Of a DNA stretch of 21,212 nucleotides, positions 13,913 through 21,212 are shown one piece after another. A program made the translations under genes and the position numbers. The stretch's first letter is position 1. Each line of letters starts with the position of its first letter. Origin of the DNA: Spirochaetaceae bacterium (GTDB lineage: Bacteria > Spirochaetota > Spirochaetia > Treponematales > Breznakiellaceae); the NCBI GenBank assembly GCA_031257135.1, contig JAIRPH010000123.1, positions 1 to 21,212 on the forward strand. The letters run 5' to 3'. The notes under the pieces were generated by a model that ran no database searches, was not told the origin of the DNA, and saw only the letters and a program-made list of their open reading frames with translations.

Positions 13913-14156
13913 CTAGGATACGCCGCCTTTACGAATACGCCAAGCGGAGGCAGGCTTTAGTCCGCTCGTCCCGGAGGAAGGAAAAGAGTCGCAAAGATTA
14001 CATAATAAAGCGTAATAGGTAAAAATGCTCTTGATTATTTTCCGCTTTTCTCTGATAGTGAAAAGCGTAGCGAAACCATAACGGGATACCTAGTATCCTG
14101 AGATCACACTACGAGGAAAGGGATTTGGACCAATCCCTTTCAGGAAGGAGAAGGGA
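13913..14156 (+). promoter_or_regulatory. Regulatory region upstream of dppA with three inverted repeats
   Basis: Between the minisatellite and dppA there are three dyads. CGCTTTTC (14043-14050) pairs with GAAAAGCG (14060-14067). GGATAC (14084-14089) pairs with GTATCC (14093-14098). AAAGGGATT (14117-14125) pairs with AATCCCTTT (14132-14140), ending one base before the Shine-Dalgarno run AGGAAGGAGAAGGG. A candidate promoter, TTGATT (14031-14036), 17 bp, GATAGT (14054-14059), overlaps the first dyad. The remaining 13913-14030 has no feature I can support. Confidence 0.45.
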
Positions 14157-15752
14157 ATGAAAAAGCTGATTATGCTTGGTATGCTGGCGCTGGTATGTTT
14201 GCCGATTTTCGGCGCGGGAAAACGGGAACCCCCGGGCGCGGCGGCGAAGCTCAAAATCGTGAACGTGGGGATTACCAATGACCCCGCCACAGTCAGCCCC
14301 CTGTCGGTTAATAATATCATGGCGTACTATGCTTCGAGCATCTTGTTTATGCCTCTCGTGTCGGAAACGCAGGAGCGGACTTTCGTGTATCGTCTCGCTG
14401 AAAGCATCGCCACCGAAGATAATATAACCTTCGCCATAACCCTGCGCCGGAACGCCGTCTGGACCGACGGCGTTCCGGTTACCGCGGAAGACGTTATCTT
14501 CACCATGAATACGTTCTCAAATCCCGCGGTAGGCGTTTCGGACCCCAGCGCGCATCGGATTATCCTCGGAACCGACGACAACGGCTTGTTTCCGCGGGAA
14601 GCCGGCGGAATTGCAGGGCTGAAAAAAATTGACGATAAAACCCTGACGGTACAAACTAAGTACCCGGTTACGCTGAACGTGTTCAATCTGAATATCGGCA
14701 CCACGGTACGGACCATGCCTAAGCACATCCTCGAGAACGTAGCTCCGGAAGCTATGCTCAAAGCTCCGTTTTTCCAGAAGCCTACGGTAAGCGACGGCGC
14801 GTTCAAGTTCAAGGAATACGCTCCCAGCCAGTATCTGTCCCTTGAGGCAAACGACTCCTACTTTTTGGGGCGTCCTAACATTGATATTCTGAACTTCAAG
14901 ATTCTTTCAGGACCTCAAATTGCCGCGCAACTTGAAAGCGGGGAAATCGACATGAACTATCAGGGAGTCGGGAATATTCCAGCCGACGATTACGACCGGA
15001 TTATGAGCCTCCCGCATTTGAACACCAAGCGGAGCGAGCCGGGGACGGTGCAGGTTCTTTTCTATAATAACCGCGTCTTGAACAGCGTAAAAGTCCGGCA
15101 GGCAATGGACCTTGCGATTGACCGGGACGGCATTTTAAAAAATATTTTCAAGGGAGAGGCGTTTATGACTAAGACGCCGGTTTCCAGCCAGATTGAGTTC
15201 TGGAACGAAGCGGCGTCGAAGTACGCCTACGATCCGGTCCGGGCGAAGCAGTTGCTTGCGGAATCAGGCTGGGACCTTTCCAAGAAACTTACCTTTCTTA
15301 TCCCTACCGGCAACAATACCCGGGAGCGGGTATGCACGATTATTGCGGAGAATTTCAAATCCATCGGGCTGAACATCGTTATTGAGCGCGCGGACTTTCC
15401 CACTACTATGGGGCGAATCCAAAAGCGGGACTTTGACATTTCCATTGTCGGGATGCCTGCGAATCCGTTCAACGCGGTGCGGAATCTGCGGTATTACGTG
15501 GATTCCAAAGACGCTCACACCGGCTATTCTAATCCGCGGGCGGATCGGCTGGTGGAAACCATCGACGCCAGCGTAGACAGCGAAGCTCTCAAATCGGCTT
15601 ATTACGAGATTCAAGCTCTGATTGCCGAAGAAGTTCCGGTTTCCGGCGTGTACAGCGAATTAGTTCTGCGGGCGGCGAACAAGCGGATTCTCTACGGCGG
15701 CGAGCAGAATTTCGGAACCTTCCGGGATTTGGAGAAGTGGGACGTAAAGTAG
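14157..15752 (+). CDS. dppA: Peptide ABC transporter substrate-binding protein (SBP family 5)
   Basis: A 531-residue periplasmic solute-binding protein of the oligopeptide/nickel class. It begins with a signal peptide (MKKLIMLGMLALVCLPIFGA); Cys14 is not in a good lipobox, so signal peptidase I cleavage after FGA is more likely. Family blocks include a PLSVNN segment at about residue 48, VWTDGVPVTAEDVIFT (about residues 101-116), AMDLAIDRDGI and YDPVRAKQLLAESGWD. ATG at 14157 follows the strong AGGAAGGAGAAGGG. It heads the dpp operon and is separated from dppD by a hairpin. The exact ligand (di- or oligopeptide, or another solute) cannot be read. Confidence 0.9.
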   Translation: MKKLIMLGMLALVCLPIFGAGKREPPGAAAKLKIVNVGITNDPATVSPLSVNNIMAYYASSILFMPLVSETQERTFVYRLAESIATEDNITFAITLRRNAVWTDGVPVTAEDVIFTMNTFSNPAVGVSDPSAHRIILGTDDNGLFPREAGGIAGLKKIDDKTLTVQTKYPVTLNVFNLNIGTTVRTMPKHILENVAPEAMLKAPFFQKPTVSDGAFKFKEYAPSQYLSLEANDSYFLGRPNIDILNFKILSGPQIAAQLESGEIDMNYQGVGNIPADDYDRIMSLPHLNTKRSEPGTVQVLFYNNRVLNSVKVRQAMDLAIDRDGILKNIFKGEAFMTKTPVSSQIEFWNEAASKYAYDPVRAKQLLAESGWDLSKKLTFLIPTGNNTRERVCTIIAENFKSIGLNIVIERADFPTTMGRIQKRDFDISIVGMPANPFNAVRNLRYYVDSKDAHTGYSNPRADRLVETIDASVDSEALKSAYYEIQALIAEEVPVSGVYSELVLRAANKRILYGGEQNFGTFRDLEKWDVK

Positions 15753-15762
15753 ATAAAACGTC

Positions 15763-15799
15763 GTCCCCGGACTAAAAGATGCCTAATCTGTCCGGGGAC
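15763..15799 (+). other. Strong hairpin between dppA and dppD
   Basis: GTCCCCGGAC (15763-15772) and GTCCGGGGAC (15790-15799) form a 10-bp GC-rich stem with a 17-base loop, extended by CGT/ACG after one mismatch. On the plus strand it is followed by A residues, not T, so it is not a canonical terminator. Such intercistronic hairpins often protect the binding-protein mRNA and lower expression of downstream genes. Confidence 0.6.
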
Positions 15800-15845
15800 A
15801 ACGAAAAAAAACCGAAGGCTGTACCATTGAGTACGGGAGTAGGAA

Positions 15846-16823
15846 ATGGCAAAAACGCTTTTAGGAGTTAAAGAACTCCAAGTTCAATTCCGGCGGGAAG
15901 ACGGCGTCGCGCTCGGCGTGAAAGACGTGAGTTTTTCCGTAACCGAGGGAGTAAATCTCGCGCTGGTCGGCGAATCCGGGTGCGGAAAGAGCGTAACTTC
16001 TCTTTCTTGTATGCGTCTCTTGGGGAACAACGGAAAAATCTCCAAAGGGGCAATCACCTTTGAAGGACAGGATATCACCTGCGCCGAAGAAAAAGAAATG
16101 GAAAAGCTCCGAGGCGAGCGGATGTCCATGATCTTTCAGGAACCCATGACGAGTCTCAATCCGGTTCTCACGATTAAGTATCAGTTGTCTGAAGCTCTGC
16201 GGCTTCATACGGATATGACCAAAAAAGAAATCAGCGCGAGATGCGTACAACTTCTGCGTCAAGTAGGCATTGCGGATGTAGAAAAAGCCCTTGCCGGATA
16301 CCCGCACGAGCTTTCAGGCGGGATGCGCCAGCGGGTGATGATAGCGATGGCGCTTGCCTGCAAGCCTCGTCTGCTCATCGCCGACGAGCCTACCACCGCG
16401 CTGGACGTAACCATTCAGGCGCAGATTCTCTCGCTTCTGAAGAAACTCCAGCAGGAGACCGGGATTACCATTATGATCATCACCCACGATTTCGGCGTAG
16501 TGGCGGAAATGGCGGACGAGGTAGTCGTGATGTACGCGGGATATACGGTCGAGCAGGGAACGGTAGAAGAACTGTTTACTAATCCTCTGCATCCGTATAC
16601 GAAGGGACTCCTTAAGTCTATTATATCCCTTGAGGCTGGGGCGAATCGTCCGCTGTACTCGATTCCCGGCATCGTTCCGGCTATGAACTTCGACTGGAAA
16701 GGCTGTCCTTTTGAAGACCGCTGTTCCTACCGTATGCCTCGGTGCGGACGGGAGTTTCCGGCGATGCGGGAGCGGACGCGGGGACATTCGGCGCGGTGTT
16801 TCGCCGGGGAGGATCAGGCATGA
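15846..16823 (+). CDS. dppD: Peptide ABC transporter ATP-binding protein DppD
   Basis: A 325-residue ATPase with Walker A GESGCGKS (42-49), Q-loop FQEPMTSLNP, signature LSGGMRQRVMIAMALA, Walker B LLIADEPTTALD, and ITHDFGVV. The C-terminus has CPFEDRCSYRMPRC, the cysteine motif of this importer class. ATG at 15846 has GGGAGTAGGA upstream. Its stop overlaps the start of dppF (ATGA). It works as a heterodimer with DppF at the DppBC channel. Confidence 0.92.
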   Translation: MAKTLLGVKELQVQFRREDGVALGVKDVSFSVTEGVNLALVGESGCGKSVTSLSCMRLLGNNGKISKGAITFEGQDITCAEEKEMEKLRGERMSMIFQEPMTSLNPVLTIKYQLSEALRLHTDMTKKEISARCVQLLRQVGIADVEKALAGYPHELSGGMRQRVMIAMALACKPRLLIADEPTTALDVTIQAQILSLLKKLQQETGITIMIITHDFGVVAEMADEVVVMYAGYTVEQGTVEELFTNPLHPYTKGLLKSIISLEAGANRPLYSIPGIVPAMNFDWKGCPFEDRCSYRMPRCGREFPAMRERTRGHSARCFAGEDQA

Positions 16824-17842
16824 AAACAGATACGCTGTCCTCTCAGGTTCAGCCTGTAATCGCTTTGGAAAAAGTAAAGATGTACTACCCGATTAAAAGC
16901 GGCGTTTTTTCCCGGGTTGTTTCTCATGTCAAGGCGGTAGACGATGTGTCTTTCCGCATTTACCCGCGGGAAACGCTGGGATTAGTTGGAGAATCCGGGT
17001 GCGGGAAATCTTCGCTGGGGCGGAGCATCCTCGGGCTTGAGCGGATAGCCGGCGGACGGATTTGCTTCGACGGCGAAGATATATCCGCGTATACCCAAGA
17101 GCAGATGCGTCCGGTTTGGAAGCGGATGCAGATGGTTTTTCAAGACCCCTATTCTTCGCTGAATCCCCGGAAATCGGTAGAAAATATGATGGAAGAGATA
17201 CTGCGGATTCATCGCATCGTGCCGCGGGACGATATAGACCCGGAAATCGACCGGATTTTGGGCTTAATCGGGCTGTCTCCTGAAGTGAAGCGGCGTTTTC
17301 CCCATGAGTTTTCCGGCGGTCAGCGTCAGCGGATCAGCATCGCCAAAGCTATAACCATGCGCCCGAAGTTTCTCATCTGCGACGAGGCGACGTCCGCGCT
17401 GGACGTTTCGATTCAGGCGCAGATTTTAACGCTCTTCAAGGAACTGCAAACAAAACTCGGGCTGACCTGTTTGTTTATCTCTCACAGTCTCGCCGCGGTG
17501 AAGTACATCAGCGATAGGATTGCGGTAATGTATTTAGGGAAAATTGTTGAGCTTGCGCCGGCAGATGAAATCTTCACTGAGCCTCGGCATCCGTACACGC
17601 AGGCGTTACTCAGCGCGTATCCCGACCCGAATCCCCGGAACCGGGGCAGAGAAAAGATACTCCTCTCCGGTACGGTTCCAAGCTCCGCGAATCCGCCGGC
17701 AGGGTGCAGGTTTCATACGCGCTGTCCCTTCCGGGAATCCCGCTGTTCCGAAGAAGAACCGCAGGCGTCAGGGAGCGGACATCTGACCGCGTGCCATTTC
17801 AGCATCAGGCTTTCCGACTGGCGGTATTTGCAGGCGGTTTGA
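16820..17842 (+). CDS. dppF: Peptide ABC transporter ATP-binding protein DppF
   Basis: A 340-residue ATPase. The start at 16820 is fixed by ATGA overlap with dppD and by GGGGAGGA upstream; the longer frame from 16742 reads out of dppD coding DNA. Walker A GESGCGKSS (57-65), Q-loop FQDPYSSLNPR, signature FSGGQRQR (Phe in place of Leu, common in this family), Walker B FLICDEATSALD and FISHSLAAV are visible. The tail CRFHTRCPFRESRC has the usual cysteines. It partners DppD. Confidence 0.92.
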   Translation: MKTDTLSSQVQPVIALEKVKMYYPIKSGVFSRVVSHVKAVDDVSFRIYPRETLGLVGESGCGKSSLGRSILGLERIAGGRICFDGEDISAYTQEQMRPVWKRMQMVFQDPYSSLNPRKSVENMMEEILRIHRIVPRDDIDPEIDRILGLIGLSPEVKRRFPHEFSGGQRQRISIAKAITMRPKFLICDEATSALDVSIQAQILTLFKELQTKLGLTCLFISHSLAAVKYISDRIAVMYLGKIVELAPADEIFTEPRHPYTQALLSAYPDPNPRNRGREKILLSGTVPSSANPPAGCRFHTRCPFRESRCSEEEPQASGSGHLTACHFSIRLSDWRYLQAV

Positions 17843-17893
17843 AGGAAAGACAGAAAGAGTATCTGTTTTCAACGTTCTAAAAGAAGGAAAAGA

Positions 17894-18844
17894 ATGAGAA
17901 ACTACCTTATCCGCCGGACTTTGGTTATGATACCGTTACTGTTCGGCGTTTCGGTGATGAACTTTTTCATCATCCATCTTGCGCCGGGGAGTCCGCTGGA
18001 TTTGATGATAAATCCGACGGCCACCGCCGAAGTACGAGCCGCTATGGAACACAATCTCGGTTTTGACGCGCCGATTTACCGGCAGTATCTCGCGTGGCTG
18101 GGGAGCGTACTGCAAGGCAATCTCGGGTATTCGTACAACTCTTATCGTCCTGTGGCGGGCATAATCGGGGAACGGATTCCCGCGACGTTTCTGCTGATGG
18201 GAAGCGCGCTGTTCGTCGGACTGCTTCTTGCGGTTCCGCTGGGAACTGCAAGCGCGATCAAACAACATTCGGTATTCGATTATCTTGCGACCTTAGCGGC
18301 GTTTTTCGGGGTTTCCACGCCGAATTTCTTTCTTGGGCTGGGGTTTATCTATTTATTCAGCGTACGATTGAAACTCTTTCCGTCAAGCGGGATGGTTACG
18401 CTGGGAAGCGGCGGAGACGCGCTGGATACTCTGCGTCATTTGGCTCTGCCGTGCATGGTATTATCAATCAGCATTTGCGGAAGGTTTATCCGGTATGTGC
18501 GCTCGTCTATGCTGGATGTACTGCATCAAGATTATCTGCGTACCGCCGCGGCGAAGGGCGTGCCTTTTCTGCCGCGTTTAGGGGTTCATGCGTTCCGCAA
18601 CGCGCTTTTGCCTCTTATTACGCTTATCGGGCTTGAGATTCCGGGGCTGTTAGGCGGCGCGGTGGTGACGGAGCAAATCTTTTCCTGGCCCGGGATAGGA
18701 AGACTAACGGTCGATTCGATTATGACGAGAGATTATCCGGTACTGATGGGGCTTAATCTCATGTCCGCGGTGATGGTACTTCTGGCGAGTCTTATCACCG
18801 ATATTTTGTACGCGCTGGCGGATCCGCGGATTAAGTATACATGA
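17894..18844 (+). CDS. dppB: Peptide ABC transporter permease DppB
   Basis: A 316-residue inner-membrane permease with about six helices. The opening, IRRTLVMIPLLFGVSVMNFF then HLAPGSPLD, is diagnostic of DppB/OppB. The EAA loop reads RTAAAKGVPFLPRLGVHAFR then NALLPLITLIG, followed by TEQIFSWPGIGRL. ATG at 17894 has AAGGAAAAG upstream. A 51-bp gap without clear structure separates it from dppF, and it ends in ATGA overlap with dppC. Confidence 0.93.
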   Translation: MRNYLIRRTLVMIPLLFGVSVMNFFIIHLAPGSPLDLMINPTATAEVRAAMEHNLGFDAPIYRQYLAWLGSVLQGNLGYSYNSYRPVAGIIGERIPATFLLMGSALFVGLLLAVPLGTASAIKQHSVFDYLATLAAFFGVSTPNFFLGLGFIYLFSVRLKLFPSSGMVTLGSGGDALDTLRHLALPCMVLSISICGRFIRYVRSSMLDVLHQDYLRTAAAKGVPFLPRLGVHAFRNALLPLITLIGLEIPGLLGGAVVTEQIFSWPGIGRLTVDSIMTRDYPVLMGLNLMSAVMVLLASLITDILYALADPRIKYT

Positions 18845-19707
18845 CAGGACGTATAATGCAGACTCAGCGGATACACTCAGCGTTCAGGATATGGCGGCGG
18901 TTTTGCCGGCATAAGTTTGCGGCCGCAGGTCTCGGGGTTATCGCCGCGTTGATTATCGCCGCGGTTTTCGCGCCGGTTTTCGCGCCTCATGATCCCTACG
19001 CTATCGGCGCGGAGTTCAGCGCGCCGCCCGATGAGGATCATCCCCTCGGCACCGACTCGATAGGCAGAGACGTCGCCTCCCGGCTGATATACGGCTCCCG
19101 CGTATCCGTAAGCGTCGGCGTCGGCACCGTGATTATCGCTACCTTGCTGGGGATTCTCTTGGGACTACAGTCAGGGTATTTCGGGGGCTTTATCGACATG
19201 ATTATCATGCGTATTGCCGACGTGTTTCTCTCGTTTCCGACAATGATACTGCTCATGGTAATCAGCAGTATCGTAGGTCCCGGATTAAACAGCATGATTG
19301 TCATCATGGGCGTCTTGGGATGGCCCGGAGTAGCCCGATTGGTACGCAGTAATGTACTGTCCATCAAACAGCTTGACTACACTAAATCCGCGATTGCTTT
19401 GGGCTTCAAGCATCAGCGGATTTTGTTTTTCCACATTCTCCCTAACGCGATGGGTCCGATTTTAGTGAACGCCACTTTCGGCGTTGCAAGAGCGATACTG
19501 CTTGAATCGTCTCTGAGCTTTCTCGGTATGGGGGTGAATCCGCCGACCCCGACGTGGGGAAATATGCTCGCCGACGCTCAGTCTCTGACGACCCTCACCG
19601 CGCGCCCGTGGCTGTGGGTTCCCCCGGGGGTGATGATTCTCCTCAGCGTACTGGCTTTTAACTTCGTCGGCGACGGACTCCGAGACGCCCTCGACCCGAA
19701 TAAATAG
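18841..19707 (+). CDS. dppC: Peptide ABC transporter permease DppC
   Basis: A 288-residue permease that pairs with DppB. Landmarks are the N-terminal helix before FAPHDPY, GTDSIGRDVASRLIYGSRVS, the EAA loop (YTKSAIALGFKHQRILFFHI), VNPPTPTWGNML and the closing FVGDGLRDALDP. The ATG at 18841 overlaps the dppB stop; a second ATG at 18856 with AGGA upstream is an alternative start. It ends the operon; a GC hairpin without a T-run follows. Confidence 0.93.
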   Translation: MTGRIMQTQRIHSAFRIWRRFCRHKFAAAGLGVIAALIIAAVFAPVFAPHDPYAIGAEFSAPPDEDHPLGTDSIGRDVASRLIYGSRVSVSVGVGTVIIATLLGILLGLQSGYFGGFIDMIIMRIADVFLSFPTMILLMVISSIVGPGLNSMIVIMGVLGWPGVARLVRSNVLSIKQLDYTKSAIALGFKHQRILFFHILPNAMGPILVNATFGVARAILLESSLSFLGMGVNPPTPTWGNMLADAQSLTTLTARPWLWVPPGVMILLSVLAFNFVGDGLRDALDPNK

Positions 19708-19715
19708 AACAGCCT

Positions 19716-19737
19716 CCCGCCCGATTTTTGGCGGGAA
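19716..19737 (+). other. GC hairpin after dppC
   Basis: TCCCGCC and GGCGGGA form a 7-bp stem around an 8-base loop immediately after dppC. No T-run follows on the plus strand, so it may protect the 3' end or act with Rho; the strong terminator beyond it points the other way. Confidence 0.4.
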
Positions 19738-19791
19738 ACCAGCGGACACGCGTTTCCCCCAAGAACCCTTGCCCTTGTTTTATGACCTCGG

Positions 19792-19847
19792 AATAAAACA
19801 AAACCGTTGCGGCGGGAAGTTTTTTCTATAAATACCCGCCACAACGG
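19792..19847 (-). terminator. Rho-independent terminator of the 19901-20794 lipoprotein gene
   Basis: On the minus strand CCGTTG-t-GGCGGG pairs with CCCGCC-g-CAACGG (arms 19835-19847 and 19804-19816; 12 pairs and one mismatch) and is followed by TTTTGTTTTATT (19792-19803). It lies about 50 bp beyond the stop codon. Confidence 0.75.
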
Positions 19848-19900
19848 TAAAACAGGGCTGACGCCCTTTGCGAAGCCCCCGCGCGGACGCAGGCGGGCTT

Positions 19901-20794
19901 CTACTTGTTTATCGTTTTTGCTGTCTTGTTATACCCACACGTTAACAATATATAGCGGTCGTTCACTTGGGCGGCGTTATATTCGTCAGAATTTGTAGTA
20001 TTACTTGCTACCGCAGTATAAACGGCATCGCGGTCATTGGTCGGTTTTTTAAAAATGACCAGTTTCATCTTGCTGTTATATGCGTAGCGGTAGGTTTCAG
20101 TAGAAGAGCCGTTTGTATAGGTACAAGTGTCCGCTGTAAACACATAGGTTTTAGAAGTATCTTTTTCATTATGCCCACTGTCGCCTTCGCCGACCCAAGT
20201 CATACCGTTATAGGTTTGCCCGACAAGTTCGTTGGTTCCTATGTTAGCCGGCAACTGCTCGTCCAAAAACAGAGCTTTGTCGTCTTCGCTAAACGCGTAA
20301 TTGTATAGTACGTTCTTGAACGCATCCTCCACGGCATAATCAATATATTCCGCGAGGCTGGAAAAACCCATCGTAGCAAACTGTTGATTGATAGCTTCTT
20401 CACCGTATTGTGCTATAACTTGGTCACCCCACGCTTGCATTGATGCTCTATACTCGGTCTTGGTTTGTAATGGTTCACCGCTACCGGTAGCCCTTTTTCC
20501 AGGAACGAGGGTTACTGTGTTTGCGGTTTCATTCCATGTGTAAGAACCCGTTGCGGTTTCGACATAGCCGCCGTCTTGCCAATTTTTCTCAGACTTTGTG
20601 TATGTTCCGCTTGCCGCGCCGGAGGCTGTTGCGGAAAACACTATTTTTGTATCAGAGTCAAAATACGTTTTCCCGCTTACCGCGTTTTCGCCGGCACCGT
20701 CCGGTTCGTTTGATTCGTTATTGCAACCGGCAACCGTCATACCGAATGTCAATATCGCTATCAACATTCCCCATAAGAATTTTTTGTTTGCCAT
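19901..20794 (-). CDS. Lipoprotein of unknown function with two similar beta-rich halves
   Basis: A 297-residue exported lipoprotein. MANKKFLWGMLIAILTFG leads to the lipobox VAGC, so Cys24 is lipidated; this signal style recurs in large Treponema lipoprotein families. I do not recognise a catalytic domain. Residues about 41-100 (GKTYFDSDTKIVF ... GSYTWNETANTVTLV) and about 188-255 (GQTYNGMTWVGEG ... TYRYAYNSKMKLVIF) share the order G[KQ]TY, aromatic strand, TYT, YxWN/YNS, hydrophobic strand, which suggests a duplicated beta domain. A helical segment joins the halves. ATG at 20794 has AAGGAG six bases upstream. Monocistronic, with its own terminator at 19792-19847. A surface-binding role is inference. 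Confidence 0.8.
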   Translation of the reverse strand: MANKKFLWGMLIAILTFGMTVAGCNNESNEPDGAGENAVSGKTYFDSDTKIVFSATASGAASGTYTKSEKNWQDGGYVETATGSYTWNETANTVTLVPGKRATGSGEPLQTKTEYRASMQAWGDQVIAQYGEEAINQQFATMGFSSLAEYIDYAVEDAFKNVLYNYAFSEDDKALFLDEQLPANIGTNELVGQTYNGMTWVGEGDSGHNEKDTSKTYVFTADTCTYTNGSSTETYRYAYNSKMKLVIFKKPTNDRDAVYTAVASNTTNSDEYNAAQVNDRYILLTCGYNKTAKTINK

Positions 20795-20806
20795 ATTGTA
20801 CTCCTT

Positions 20807-20822
20807 ACTTTGGCAACAAAGT
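20807..20822 (-). other. Short hairpin just upstream of the lipoprotein Shine-Dalgarno
   Basis: ACTTTG and CAAAGT form a perfect 6-bp stem with a four-base loop, ending directly before AAGGAG of the lipoprotein gene. A similar hairpin-then-Shine-Dalgarno layout precedes dppA. It may stabilise the 5' end of the mRNA. Confidence 0.35.
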
Positions 20823-20894
20823 ATTTAGGGTTATGTCTTGGATTTCATTAAGACCTGATTAGGGATACCGCCGTTTTCCATTACGGAAAGGTTC

Positions 20895-20995
20895 AGGAGT
20901 TAATGGGACATAACTCCTTGTATCCGAAGCGTTTGCGCGCTTCTCTTAACCGGCATGGAATCCGCGCCGGGTTAAGCCTGATTATCAGCCTATAG
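20895..20995 (+). CDS. Candidate 30-residue ORF with its start in a hairpin loop
   Basis: AGGAG (20895-20899) lies 3 bases before ATG (20903), and an ORF runs to TAG at 20993-20995, encoding 30 residues beginning MGHNSLYPKRLRASLNRHG. AGGAGTTA (20895-20902) is the exact complement of TAACTCCT (20911-20918), so the Shine-Dalgarno sits in the stem and the ATG in the loop. A second inverted repeat, CTTAACCGGC/GCCGGGTTAAG (20945-20976), lies inside the ORF. No homology is recognised, and the ORF may be chance within a structured non-coding region. The rest of 20823-21123 has no other gene that I can support. Confidence 0.25.
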
Positions 20996-21027
20996 AAAAA
21001 ACTGCCTTTTGAGCGCGCCTGCCGGCT

Positions 21028-21049
21028 GTTCGGCGGGTCAATCGGTCCC
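21028..21049. other. GC-rich hairpin in the right-end intergenic region
   Basis: GGCGGG and CCCGCC pair across a nine-base loop (tcaatcggt), inside a longer GC-rich stretch flanked by two GCGCG blocks (near 21012 and 21055). No T-run follows on either strand. Its role is unknown. Confidence 0.35.
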
Positions 21050-21123
21050 GCCTCAGCGCGTCCGAGGAGAAAAATATAAAAAAAATTGAGATGAGAATGT
21101 TGAGATGAAGTGACTATTCTAGC

Positions 21124-21212
21124 ATGAGTAATGAGTAATGAGTAATGAGTAATGAGTAATGAGTAATGAGTAATGAGTAATGAGTAATGAGTAATGAGTA
21201 ATGAGTAATGAG
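21124..21212. repeat. Heptanucleotide tandem repeat (ATGAGTA)n running off the window
   Basis: Twelve perfect copies of ATGAGTA plus five bases reach the last base of the window with no mismatch. On the plus strand every frame meets TAA within 21 bases, so it is non-coding there; on the minus strand all three frames are open (for example ITHYSLL). A unit length not divisible by three would shift the frame if copy number changed. Confidence 0.95.

Noticed and set aside
16742..16819. 26-residue upstream extension of dppF
   Set aside because: It reads out of frame through the end of dppD; the ATGA overlap with GGGGAGGA at 16820 is the better start.
19716..19737. Intrinsic terminator for the dpp operon
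   Set aside because: The stem is good, but no T-run follows on the plus strand, so I list it only as a hairpin.
20521..20862. Plus-strand frames opposite the 19901-20794 lipoprotein
   Set aside because: Arg-rich shadow translations without ribosome sites; the minus-strand gene has a signal peptide, Shine-Dalgarno and terminator.

Overview
This window most likely comes from a spirochaete of the Treponema group, probably a gut-associated, mid-GC lineage. The clues are the lipoprotein signal peptides (one ends in TVAGC after a long hydrophobic stretch), a BspA-type leucine-rich repeat protein without a classical signal, an Rpn/PD-(D/E)XK nuclease with an elongated KGLQ tail, and a dppA-D-F-B-C gene order. 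No database was searched; all family names rest on motifs read from the sequence.

Layout. (1) 1-3158 is AT-richer accessory DNA. It holds the start of a minus-strand coiled-coil gene cut by the window edge, a minus-strand lipoprotein with a formylglycine-generating-enzyme-like (SUMF1) domain, and a plus-strand Rpn-family nuclease. (2) 3226-5670 is a three-gene ABC importer of the NMT1/Ssu/Tau/Thi class (binding protein, permease, ATPase) with overlapping genes. (3) A minus-strand metallo-beta-lactamase-fold hydrolase abuts the importer tail to tail, and its 5' end nearly touches that of aroA. (4) 6412-10603 is a tightly coupled aroA-trkA-trkH run, which joins an aromatic amino acid enzyme to a K+ uptake system. 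(5) 10719-11675 is a BspA-type LRR protein. (6) 11725-13610 is a minus-strand pair of oligopeptide-type ABC ATPases (DppD, DppF) with no permease or binding protein in view. (7) A 546-bp divergent intergenic region carries a precise 21-bp minisatellite of ten units plus a decayed eleventh, and three inverted repeats. (8) 14157-19707 is a complete peptide importer, dppA-dppD-dppF-dppB-dppC, with a strong hairpin between dppA and dppD. (9) 19901-20794 is a minus-strand lipoprotein of unknown function with a strong terminator. (10) 20795-21212 has no large gene. It holds several hairpins, a candidate 30-codon ORF whose start lies in a hairpin loop, and a perfect heptanucleotide repeat that runs off the window end.

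How the genes work together. Most of the core is nutrient import: an unknown small organic solute, K+, and peptides. It sits among accessory surface or defence-type genes. The parts that ordinary gene families do not explain are the possible intragenic antitoxin start in the Rpn gene, the 21-bp array upstream of the lone DppDF pair, and the structured right end with its heptamer repeat. I found no rRNA, tRNA, CRISPR array or insertion sequence.
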